This document shows positions 1 through 9,657 of a DNA stretch of 64,000 nucleotides, piece by piece. Under the pieces are notes generated by a model. The model was not told the origin of the DNA, made no database searches, and saw only the letters and a program-made list of their open reading frames with translations. Origin of the DNA: Pseudisothecium myosuroides (lineage: Eukaryota > Streptophyta > Bryopsida > Hypnales > Lembophyllaceae). The stretch spans positions 8,187,296 through 8,251,295 of the forward strand of contig OX637292.1 in assembly GCA_951799445.1 (NCBI GenBank), read 5' to 3'. Made by a program: the position numbers and the translations under genes. Position 1 is the stretch's first letter, and every line of letters starts with the position of its first letter.

Positions 1-1049
1 ATCGCCAATTTGACGTGACACTAGTAGTGCCTTGTCAAATTCTTTTAAAAAAATCCCCCACAAATTGCACCTTTGCCATTTCTTCTTGTTGCCTTTTGCA
101 AGCCCAAATTTTTTTCTAATGGTTGAAGGAGATTTGGATGCGTGGCAAACTTTCAGGAGTTTGGGGACTTGGTTGTATCCACCTCCATGGCCTATTAAGC
201 CCTTCTCAAACTCGTTGAACTTCGCAAAATGTTACTGCCACAATTTAATTTAAGATATAATTTTATTGAGCAAGTATTTTTAGGATTTGAAGGAGGACTA
301 GCTTTGGAGTTTTGATAAACTTCTACACTTTTTTAACAAATGGGGTGGTCACGGTTGTCTTCTTAATTCATCAATGTAGATTGACTCCTCATTGGTTTGT
401 CTTCTTTAGCTGCTATAATATTCTCTAGCTTTGGTATGAACAATGACTTTTCTGGGCTTTTTTATATTCTTCCTTCATAACATTGTATAACCAAGCAATG
501 GTCCTCCCTAGTGATCTCAAAATAGGTTCAAAGTTTTTAGCAAAATCTTCATTTTTGGAAGATTTTTTTTGAATTTATACTGAGGGAAAAAAAATAAAGT
601 AGAAACCCAACGAAATTTAGCCAATTTTGATATCGTTGGTCCTCCCTAATATCCTCAAAAGGTGTAATTATGCTTTGCTAAACACCAAGAAAGGACTTAT
701 CAATTAATTTGAGGATTGGGATTGGTTGAAGAGACATAAAAGATAATTTTGTTCACTCAAAAGGGTCCCTTTTCAAGGATGCAAAAGGGCCTTCTACCTC
801 GTTGGTAAACAATGTCATGCTTGCAATGAAATTCTTTTCATTTGTGTCCAAAAAAACAATGATTCTTCCAAACTTCCATCTTTTTTTGTAATTTTCTTCT
901 TCTAATTGAGCAAAAAGTCCCTTTTCCACAGGTTGACACTTCTTTTGGTGTTAGAAACTTGAATTTTTCTTACAATGCCGAGCACTATAAAAAAACTTCA
1001 ATGATATCATTTTTCCCAGTAACTAACTAGCAGCCTAGTTCTTATATAA
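1..1049. other. AT-rich intergenic DNA
   Basis: I see no credible gene. The short open frames are low-complexity and lack family motifs. Part of a dispersed repeat lies at about 490-830 (listed separately). The stretch ends at the left terminus of a TTAA-type element. Confidence 0.7.
490..830 (+). repeat. Dispersed repeat R1, uninterrupted copy
   Basis: The block from the 'ggtcctccctag' words to 'ttggtaaacaatgtcatg' recurs at about 8220-8620 plus 9211-9262, where a LINE splits it. Its tail ('cattggtaaacaatgttatg') also recurs in reverse near 27460-27490. The 750-830 part is the empty-site counterpart of the LINE insertion at 8630. The family is unassigned; no coding capacity is visible. Confidence 0.6.
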
Positions 1050-2512
1050 CCCCTAAAAGATCAAAGTTCCCTCAGGAGACATTTGGGATTTTGGGCAAGC
1101 TCATGTGACCTCAAATTTTGACCTGATTTTTCGAATTTTTTTTGGAAGATAGGGAATCACATTAGGGGTGAATGCAAGAAACACCTGCCAATTTTGTTGC
1201 ATTTTTACAGTACTCATGATTTTTCTTCTGGAGTACTATAAAATTAGAAAAATAATTTTAAAAAAATAAAAAATGGCTAAAAAATATATCTTTAAGATGA
1301 AGGTAACCACCAAAGGAAATGCATAAAAAAATTCTTTAAGCTAGAGAACTAGAAGAGTGCCAAATCTCAAGAGAATAGATACTAAGAAGTTTAAATTAGT
1401 TAAAAATAGAAAACAAAAATAAATACATAAAATAAAAATTGGCCATTTGTAATAACTCTATGGAGATGGTCATTCACCCAAAAAAACTCCAAAATAATAT
1501 TTTATATGTTACAAAATGCAAGCAAAAAGAAGCGCATTTTGTGGACTTCCACACCACATGCAATTAATTATTTTTAGAATTCCTTTGGACAATGTGAGAT
1601 AAAATTAGGGGCTATTTTTGTATAGTAAAATATTTTTGAAAATTCCAAAAAAAAAATAAGGCAAGATGTATAATAGTCATGAGTACCTTGCATATAAATT
1701 TTGAGTCATTTGGAGCCAAAACGCAAAAGTTATGGCCAAAAAACAAATCAAAACGCGAGGTGTGATGCAAAATAGTACAGGTGTTTCTTGCATTCACCCT
1801 TAGCTTTTTTAAAATATAATTTTTTTCAATCAATGCCTAGAAGAAAAAATTATGCCATCTGGAGTCTTAAAAGTAGTTTGCCGGGCTAAGCAAAAAAAAA
1901 AGAATTTAATGAATTTTTTAAAATTTTAGTTTTTGTTCTAAAAGATTATGTTTTTGTCTACATTTGAAGCTTTGATTCATTCTATTTGGACTAATAATGA
2001 TAGAGTTATGGACAATCTTGTTTTTCGAACAATCTACACATCTTTTAAAAAAAAACCCTTATAGGATTCATTTTTTAGTGCAATTTTAAAAAAAAATCAA
2101 TTTTTTTGTATAGGGTGAAGTTTGTTTGCAAGAAGAGTCTCACAATTGGCAATATGATATTTCAATTCCATCTTAGAGCTATTAACAATTTAGTATTTTG
2201 TTCAATCTCAGACCTACTTCTACTTAACAATTTTTTATATGTGAAAATCAAGGTTTGATACTCTGAAATTTTTTTCCTGACTCTCAACTCAAATGTTCAA
2301 CAAATTTTTTTTAACCTATGATCTATACTGCAAAAAAATTCCACAAATGGTGGTCAAACTCATCTGAAATTGCAAGCCTAAGACAAGTGAAGTACAAGAT
2401 CTACAGGTGAGTTAGATTTTGAATTTTATTTTATTTTGATTCTTGAGTGATCACAACAAAAATGGCAGTTTTCAATGATTTGGGAGTCAAAAAATGCCTT
2501 GGCCTTTAGGGG
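1050..2512. mobile_element. piggyBac-like non-autonomous element with a nested MITE
   Basis: The left end reads CCCCTAAAAGATC and the right end CCTTTAGGGG followed by TTAA (2513-2516). The left flank is ATAA, probably a mutated TTAA. Internal sequence matches the 923-bp elements at 50584 and 53174: the 'gctttgattcat', 'ttatggacaatcttgtttttcg' and 'ctacttctacttaacaattttt' segments occur in the same order. The extra length comes from a 635-bp nested insertion at 1165-1799. No transposase frame is visible. The superfamily call rests on TTAA plus CCC..GGG ends, so it is inference. Confidence 0.65.
1165..1799. mobile_element. Nested MITE with TTA duplication (PIF/Harbinger-like)
   Basis: The terminal inverted repeats are GGGGTGAATGCAAGAAACAC on the left and, as reverse complement of the right end, GGGTGAATGCAAGAAACACC. 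TTA flanks both sides (1162-1164 and 1800-1802). A 3-bp TTA duplication with G-rich ends is typical of Tourist/PIF-Harbinger MITEs. The equivalent spot in the 53174 element lacks this insertion. No transposase is present. Confidence 0.7.
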
Positions 2513-4997
2513 TTAATGTAGCATAAGCCATGACCAAGAGGATACTTCAGACTGTGATGGCACCTATTCTTGACCTCGGTCTCTCGCATTCGGCCTCAAA
2601 GTAGGTGCTATCACAGGTTGAAATGCCTTCTTGGCCATGCCTTCTACTATACGTAACTCTCCCTAATGAATGACAATTCTCAACTTCTAAGCATACCCAT
2701 AAGATAGCAACACCCATAATCGTCAATTTAAGGGTTTTGAACATGATTATTATTAATAGACATGTAACAAATTATAGGATCTTATTTATAGATAAGGATT
2801 TTTTGAGGCCTCCAGAAGACTTCAAGTTCTTAGACTGTGGGAACTCTGCCACATTCGCAGTTTGATGTGGTTGTCCAAGTGCCATGTCAAATATTAATAT
2901 TTAATTATTGAGGGGAACAGGCTTGAAATAGCCCTCAAATCTCTTCTAATGAGCAAGAGAAAAATAATTCCTATTTACTTTCAAATGTATTATTTGGATA
3001 CTGTGACAATAAGTCGTGAATTTTTAAAAGCCCAACTACAAATGCACCTAACACCAACACTAGGGTCTGATATTCAGATGTGCTACATCCTTGTAATTAT
3101 AGCTATTCACTTCCAAAGATTTTTCAAGATTTTATAAGTGATGGTTATAGGTACAATGATGGTTATGGGTGCTGCTACCTTACACTTGCAAATCAAAGCA
3201 AGCATTGTACTAGGGGGGTTTTGGAGGTAAAAATTCGCATTCTTTGAGAAGTTTGAGCTTGTCAAACTCCATCCCTCTGGAATTGCACTAAGATAGGAGG
3301 CTTGAACTCCAAAAGGGCATTTTGAACCGAACATGCCACAAAGGTACATTTTGCTTTCTTCAATTTACCAAAATGTACAAAAGTGTACATTCTAGGAGGT
3401 GGTCACTTTTAGAGCCCTAAGGCATTTCAACTTCAAAATTTCATAACTAATTCCACAAAGCTCCAAAAAATAAGAAATGACTTGGATTAGATGTCAATTC
3501 CTCTTGTCTTTCAAGGAAAATGTACTAAAAAATATTTCGAGACGTTTCACCTCCCCAAAATTCAATTTCAGCTCTTACGTGGGCAATTTTTAAGCCTCCA
3601 TCAGGATCTTCAAGGCATGTGAATAAGGTGCCATATTGACATCAAAACTACATATTGTTAAGTTAATGTGGGGATTAATGTCAATGTGATGTCATGTTAA
3701 TGGGTGCTAGGTTAATGCAAGCGGGATTCTAGAAGGGATTATCATTCTAATGCTAAAATGGCACTCAAATGACTAGACATTGTGTTGATGCAAAAATGAG
3801 TCTAGACTAATGCTAGGTAATTTTGATGTAAAAATTGTATCACTTGTGCTCTGAAATGACAACATGCAACTTTGACTACCACAATATACCATATATTTCA
3901 ATGATGAAATGGCTCCACAATTACACTAATTTGGTGCTAAAATGTAACAATCTTAGATTGCACTGAAATGGCATACACATGACATTGCATTATTGGGTGC
4001 CTTGTTATTGCTACAATAATATTAGACTAGTTCATGTGAACTTGGCATTAAAATAACTCAAAAATAGTGCATGTCTAGTTTTGCATCATTTGATCCTCAA
4101 ACTAATGCCAATTTGACATCGAATTAATGTTCCCAAAAATGATGTTAAAATGGCTCTACAATAATTTTAGGATGACAGTGCTGACTTTGCCATTGAAATG
4201 ATATTAAGATAATTTGGTGCCACCTCAGTATCAAAGTAAATCTCAAAATGACACTTAGCTGGACTCTATGTTCGATTGCTATCAAAATGGCATCCAAATA
4301 TTCTCTCCCAACTTCTCTGATGTCCTACCTCATTAGTGGTGTGAAGACTTATGGCAGTTAGTGTTCCAAAAAAGAAACCCTGCCACTGTCGACAGGATGA
4401 AAAGATGAACGGATGAACCTAATCAACAATACCGACAACGAGAAAGTGACTGGCATGGATGTACAATCAGCTCATTCCCTCATCCCCGCAGTACACCTGA
4501 GAACGCAGGGGAACTCAACGGCAAGTCAAAGGGAGCTCGAAGGGAACGTTGGTGCCCCCAAAGTCCACAAGTGGACTGTACTGTACAGCACGCAGGTTTG
4601 ACCAGACAGGTTTCTGAAGCTGTCTGGCGAAGCTTCCGTCGGTATTAAAGAAAAGGGGGAAACGGATGAAATTATTAATTTAAAAAAAAAAAGAAGACAA
4701 GGTTTGTAAAAAATTTAGATGAATTTTACTGCTAGAGTAGGAAGCTCAAAAACCGCTCATAGAAGGGCTGGTCCACCTTTTTCATGTGTATGTGGGAATG
4801 TTTTGAGCTCATTTTTTAGACAAAGAAAAATAGATGTGGAACGTGACACAAAAGGTTTCATATTTTTTTAAGCATTGTTGAATTACTTATGAATTTTCAA
4901 ACTCAAGTTGTGCCATAGGCACCTATTTATGACCATAGGTCTTCCATAAATTGTTCGCTTGCAACTTGTAAAGAGATATGAGGAAATCAAGGAGAAT
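2513..4997. other. Intergenic; MITE remnant and degenerate short repeat
   Basis: About 2820-2951 matches the right half of the CATTAG-type MITE at 4998-5292 and ends CCCTCAAATCTCTTCTAATG; its left end is decayed. About 3640-4290 is a degenerate array of short 'aatg'-rich words. About 4375-4650 is locally GC-richer, with a short inverted pair (AATACCGAC near 4424, GTCGGTATT near 4637), but no gene is recognisable. Confidence 0.5.
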
Positions 4998-5292
4998 CAT
5001 TAGATGAGATTTGGGGGGTAAAGAAGACCGTGAGTTCCTGGGTTGTGGGAATCCTGGAACTCTGCCACATCTGCAGTCTAATGTGGCATAGAGAGTGCCA
5101 CATCAGATGTTAATATTTAATACATTTTTTTATATATGTTTTTTAAATTTTTTTAGTATTTTAAATTTTTTTAAAGAATTTATTTATTTATTTATTTTAA
5201 AATTATTAAAATAATTTGACACTGTACAATAGTTTCGGATAAGGAGAACAAGCCTGAAACGGCCCTCTCTTGCCCTCAAATCTCCCCTAATG
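4998..5292. mobile_element. MITE, CATTAG family, copy 1
   Basis: The terminal inverted repeats are CATTAGATGAGATTTGGGGG on the left and CATTAGGGGAGATTTGAGGG on the right (reverse complement). The internal block 'gaactctgccacatctgcagtc' is shared with the copies at about 2820-2951 and 35934-36162. Length is 295 bp, with no coding capacity. The superfamily is not resolved because no clear target duplication is seen. Confidence 0.65.
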
Positions 5293-5622
5293 GATTGGCT
5301 GTTGCAATGCATAACACTATTTTTCTTAGTCCATTCAATGACTGTAGATGTCATTTCAAGGACCATCTCAGGTCCATTCAAAGTTAATTATAGGGACGAT
5401 TCTGAATGCCCGAGCGGATTTTGAGCCTCCTATCTTATGAGACAATTTCAACCCTTAATTACCTGAAGTATGATTTCAAGTTATTTTTTTACTTTGGGAC
5501 CGGCCTTCCCCGGTGCAATATTTGTTGGATTCTTCTCTTGTGAGGTTTTTTATTATTAGAAGTATATTTCACTAGTAGTTTGATGCCTAGAAAATTTCAA
5601 ACTAATCCAAGTTGCAGTTTAA

Positions 5623-5846
5623 CCGTTAAAGTAACTGCTAGTGACCGTAGAAATCATCCCTTTTGGTATCATGTAAATCATTGGCTTACAAAAAAAATGC
5701 AAAAGCACTCTTTGGAAGTCCAACTACTGTATAAGACCTCCCCTTTTCCGCACAAAATTTTGAGGATGAATAGTTGCACTTTTGTCCTACATAGAAGGAT
5801 TCTTTTTCATTCATTGACTGAAAAACTGCCGTAGCATCCTTTAAGG
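5623..5846 (+). mobile_element. ~220-bp TTAA MITE, degenerate copy
   Basis: It is flanked by TTAA on the left (5619-5622) and on the right (5848-5851, after one extra T). It shares 'aaatcatccctttt', 'atgcaaaagcactc' and 'gaggatgaatagttgcac' with the elements at 48728-48948, 49234-49454 and, in reverse, 60087-60305. It is non-coding. Confidence 0.6.
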
Positions 5847-5851
5847 TTTAA

Positions 5852-6703
5852 AATTATGCTTCAAAAAGACGTTTTTTTGGAATTATGGGTAATTTCGAGC
5901 AGCCATGAGAGATAAGTCTAATTGGGCTGAAATTTTTCATACATATTGTCAACAAGCTTGTTAACATAATCCCAATAATTAAAAGGCATACATGCACATG
6001 ATTTTGACTTACAAGCCTTTGTAATAGGGCTTTGTAAATTTTGAACATTGCCTAGAGAAGGAATGCCCAATTTCAATTATATAAACTAATTTATTTTTAC
6101 TTATAATAATGATAATTTTTTATGAAATAAGTTGAATTTTGTCATAGTAAAAATAAAAGATTGATATTTGAACACAAACAAAAAGGCTAAATTTAGCTCA
6201 AATATGATGTTTGACCATTTCGCAATGAATTTGGCATTTTAGAGACTAATCCTAGAAGGATGCTCACCTATGATCAAAGTAGTCACTCAAAATTGATTTG
6301 ATTTTTGAACTAATAGGTAAACTCCTCATTTCTACTGATGTAGAAAGTCATCCATTGCCAACTTTTTGGCCTTTATGTTTGTAGAGGGTGAACTCTTAAC
6401 CAACATTCATTTGCCTAGAGGGCAATCTAAAAGAAAAGAAAAAATCTCCTTGAAATAGGGTATGGATCACTTGTCACTTGACTAAAGTTTATGCGATTAT
6501 AGCATGCAAAAGTGAATAGTAAATAGGACTCTAACTTTGTAGCCTGAATGTGGTGCTTGGCAAGCCATATTCACTATTGAATTGGGTCCAACAAATTGAA
6601 ACATTCCAAAAAATACAAAGCCACTTTTTGTCAATGAGATTGGCCCTAAAATGTTGTTGAGGACGCAAAATGTCCTTTGATGACTTCACCTAAGTTTGTA
6701 GGA
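5852..6703. other. AT-rich intergenic DNA
   Basis: No gene is seen. About 6240-6360 is related to about 33480-33600 ('gaccaaggtagtcact' and 'gaagtcatccatc' words), so this is dispersed repetitive DNA adjoining the ~220-bp element in both places. Confidence 0.5.
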
Positions 6704-7444
6704 GGGTGATTGCATGAAAGACCGGTACTGAAACTTTGTCACAAAGCGAGTGTGGAAGCTTTCTTTTGCTATAACTTTTGCAGCATGACTTGCATGAACT
6801 TGAAATTTTTATTGGAGATTCCACTCTTGAGTTTAATCATATCTCATATTTTTCAAATTTTTTCAAAAATCACTTTATATTTAAAAATCATTTAAACTAA
6901 TATGTCACGTTTTGAGTTTTAAGGGGTTTTAGTACTATTTAGTACCCAAATTTAATGATTTGGAGCTGAAATTTCTATGGTCTATTTACATAATAGGAAG
7001 TCATGTTCCTACCAAGGGGCATTAAAAAATATTATAATTTATGTCCTCTACGTCCATGCAAAGAAGGCTCCCTTGCGCGCGCAATTTTGAATGTTGAGAT
7101 GGTTTCAAGATAAATTTTTTTGGTGAAATCTCTTCAATATAAAGTCTTTCCAAATGGCCAATTTTTAGATTCTTTGAAAATTTCTTTTCCTATTTTGTAC
7201 AAATTAAAACGTCAAACTATGTATTTTCTTCAAAATTTCAGCTTACACTTTTTGTGAATAACTTTTTACCTAGATTTTTTTTAGGTCTGAAATTTTGGTG
7301 ATATGCTATTTGTAGAGTTAGACTAATTATCATTATTTTATTTTATTTAAAAAAATTCATATGCAAAAAGCTCATAGTACTGGGAGTACTAGCCAAAAAC
7401 AACCAAAGTGGAACAAAAACAGCCAGTCATTCATGCAATCACCC
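6704..7444. mobile_element. MITE-like element with GGGTGATTGCATGAA ends
   Basis: The left end is GGGTGATTGCATGAAAG. The reverse complement of the right end is GGGTGATTGCATGAATG. AGGA borders both sides (6700-6703 and 7445-7448). Ends and length (741 bp) resemble the TTA-flanked element at 1165-1799, and a related single end is at about 34682-34697. No transposase is recognisable. Confidence 0.55.
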
Positions 7445-7559
7445 AGGATGGAAACAAAATGTTTTTTCATCCAATTTTTTTGGAAAGTGCTTGGATACAT
7501 TTCCAGTGAATAATATTGCAAATTCCTTCATTATAAAAGTATTGATTTTTCTAAAGAAG

Positions 7560-8150
7560 AAGATGCTTAATCCACATATCACCTTTGTAGAGTATATTGA
7601 CCATTTCTTACTATTTATTCTGACTGTGAATTTAAGCCATAAAAATGATATTTTTTGAATTTGAGTTTAAATAATGAAATGAAGCTTATCAAGTGCAATT
7701 TTCTACTCCAATTGGAAATTTTGAAAAATCCATAAATTTCAATATTTTATAGCAACATGAATTTTAGGCCTATAACCATGGTTTGTTGATTTTTTAATTT
7801 TTGAGTGACACAATAACTTTGATTTATACCACAACGTTGTAAACTATAATATGCATCATTACATCTATGGTAAAAATTTCAGATTTTTTAAGTATATTTT
7901 ATATTTGATATGAATTTTTTATATTTTTTTCTTAAAATTCACTATAATTTCAAATTCCCCCCCACTTTGAAAAATTTCTGACTTATAGCAGACATATGAT
8001 TTCATCTCCGAAAAATAAATGTAGAAATTTTCATTCATATCTTGTTGCAAAATAGTAGCAAACATAGTGATGGATAAAGAGGCTTGAAATGAGTGGTCAT
8101 AGGCCCATCCTTCCACGGTTAAGCATATCATTGGAAATGATTATGAACAC
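7560..8150 (+). repeat. Dispersed repeat D, copy 1
   Basis: Blocks such as 'aaaatgatattttttgaattt' followed by 'atgaagcttatcaagt', and 'acatatgatttcatctccgaaaaataaa', recur at about 14270-14660 in the same orientation and about 33660-34100 in reverse. It is non-coding and its superfamily is unknown. Confidence 0.55.
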
Positions 8151-8219
8151 ACTATAGTATAGGTGGGAATTTTTTAGCTTAATAATTATGTGACGTACTC
8201 TATAACATAACTTTGCATA

Positions 8220-8629
8220 ACTAGTCTATGGTCTTCCCTAGCAAGATGCTAAACCCGTCCTACAAAGTGGGCCATGCAAGGAAAATTTTGTGTTTTGCGG
8301 GATAATTGAGTAAGAAAACCCTATTTTGTGCCGTGTTAATTCTATATTCTGTACCTCTTCTAGCTAATTCGGGACCTCTAGTTGCAAATATAAATTCATA
8401 ATTTGCAAATTTTATCATGTGTGGAAAATAATTTTTTTTTTTCCAAGAATTAAATTTATCCTACATGGCCCACTTTGTAGAACAAGTTTAGTGTCTTGCT
8501 CCTTCCTGTGCTAGAAAGGTATTATATTATGCTTTGCTAGATGCTAGGGAGGGACTTATCAATTAATTGAAGGATTGGGGTTGGCTGAGGAGCTATAGAA
8601 GATAATTTTGTTCACCACAGGCGTCTCCT
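8220..8629 (+). repeat. Dispersed repeat R1, left half split by a LINE
   Basis: This is the counterpart of 490-760, including 'ggacttatcaattaatt' and 'agataattttgttcac'. It stops at the T-run of the LINE insertion and resumes at 9211 with 'tgtcaaggatgcaaaagg'. Confidence 0.6.
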
Positions 8630-9201
8630 ATTTTTTTCTTGAAACACATGGACCACTTCCATTGTAGGGGAAACAGTACATAGAACCAGAGGGACCAGCC
8701 CTCGGCGGAAATTCTTTTTTGAAAGCATTTTCTCACTACCAAAATTCTACTTTAAAAAAAAATTTAAACCTAAAAAGCCAAGCCAAAAGCCTAGCCACAA
8801 AATGACGGGCACTAGCCCGTCATCAAATTGAACTAACCTAAGCGGCCAACCCAGGGCCGAGCTGGATGCAACATAAAGTTGTACTGGTGCCACTCAAGTG
8901 AAATTTCCCATCTTGGGATGAGCTAAGTTCCAGCTCATCTGCAAATGTGATCTTTCACCAAAAAAATTGGTTTGGAGCCAGATTTTATCGAAGCGCTAGA
9001 GAAAGGTGCCAGATTTATGTGGATATAAGGCACACAGCTTGGTTGTCGTGAGCCATGCTACACGTGAGTGATCCACGATAGCTTCCCATAAAAACTTGTT
9101 CAAGTTTCTGAGATGGCCAAGCCGGATTGTTGTTGAAGAAAAGAGCATTGCGATCCAACCATACAATCCAGATGATTGATCCTCTGAATAACGACCACAT
9201 A
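8630..9201 (-). mobile_element. 5'-truncated LINE retrotransposon
   Basis: On the plus strand it starts with a T-run, the poly(A) tail of a minus-strand element. A 3' tail resembling the LINE at 41395-41608 follows ('catt...caggg', 'aaa...agtac..aacc'). The far end carries the C-terminal part of a LINE ORF2. The flanks GGCGTCTCCT (8620-8629) and GACGTCTTCT (9202-9211) look like a diverged target duplication. The related repeat at 750-830 is uninterrupted at this point. Confidence 0.7.
9015..9200 (-). pseudogene. LINE ORF2 C-terminal fragment
   Basis: The minus-strand frame encodes a peptide with the motif WSLFRGSIIWIVWLDRN. It resembles the segment after the reverse transcriptase (zf-RVT region, 'W..R..I.W..W..RN') at the end of plant L1-type ORF2 proteins. 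Only this tail remains, since the element is 5'-truncated. It cannot encode a working reverse transcriptase. Confidence 0.6.
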
Positions 9202-9314
9202 GACGTCTTCTTGTCAAGGATGCAAAAGGAACCCCTGCCTCATTGGTAAACAATGTTATGAATACAGTCACATGTGATAAAACAGAGTCTGTATATCAGC
9301 AGTGACGACGTAAA

Positions 9315-9527
9315 TTAGTGTAAATTGTCGAAAAAATAGTGTGACGCATCCGAAAGACCCCGGAAGCGTTGAACAGTAGCCAAGCTTCCCCCTTCCCAAG
9401 GCTGGCCGTCGGCAAGAAGCTCGACGAGCTCCTCCTCGGAACCAAAAGTCATGGCAGATGCAGCGTGAGAGACGGGGCACCGATTTCTCGGCTGCAGAGT
9501 CTCATAACAATCGATCCCCAATTTCAA
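9315..9527 (-). other. Unassigned GC-richer open frame upstream of the kinase
   Basis: A 70-codon minus-strand frame whose middle part ('FGSEEELVELLADGQPWEGG') reads like real protein in composition and contrasts with the AT-rich surroundings. I recognise no family. It could be an exon remnant of a divergent gene, or simply part of the leader and promoter region of the downstream kinase. It lies between a truncated LINE and the kinase start. Confidence 0.2.
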
Positions 9528-9657
9528 ATTTCGTAAATTTCGCTATAGATTGTCACCACTACTTCACAGTAGCTAGCGGTGTCGGTTTGAAACTTTGTAG
9601 CTCCGAAACTAGCGTTGCAATCTCGTGACGAGTTTTCGATTCACCTTCAGCGTCGCC

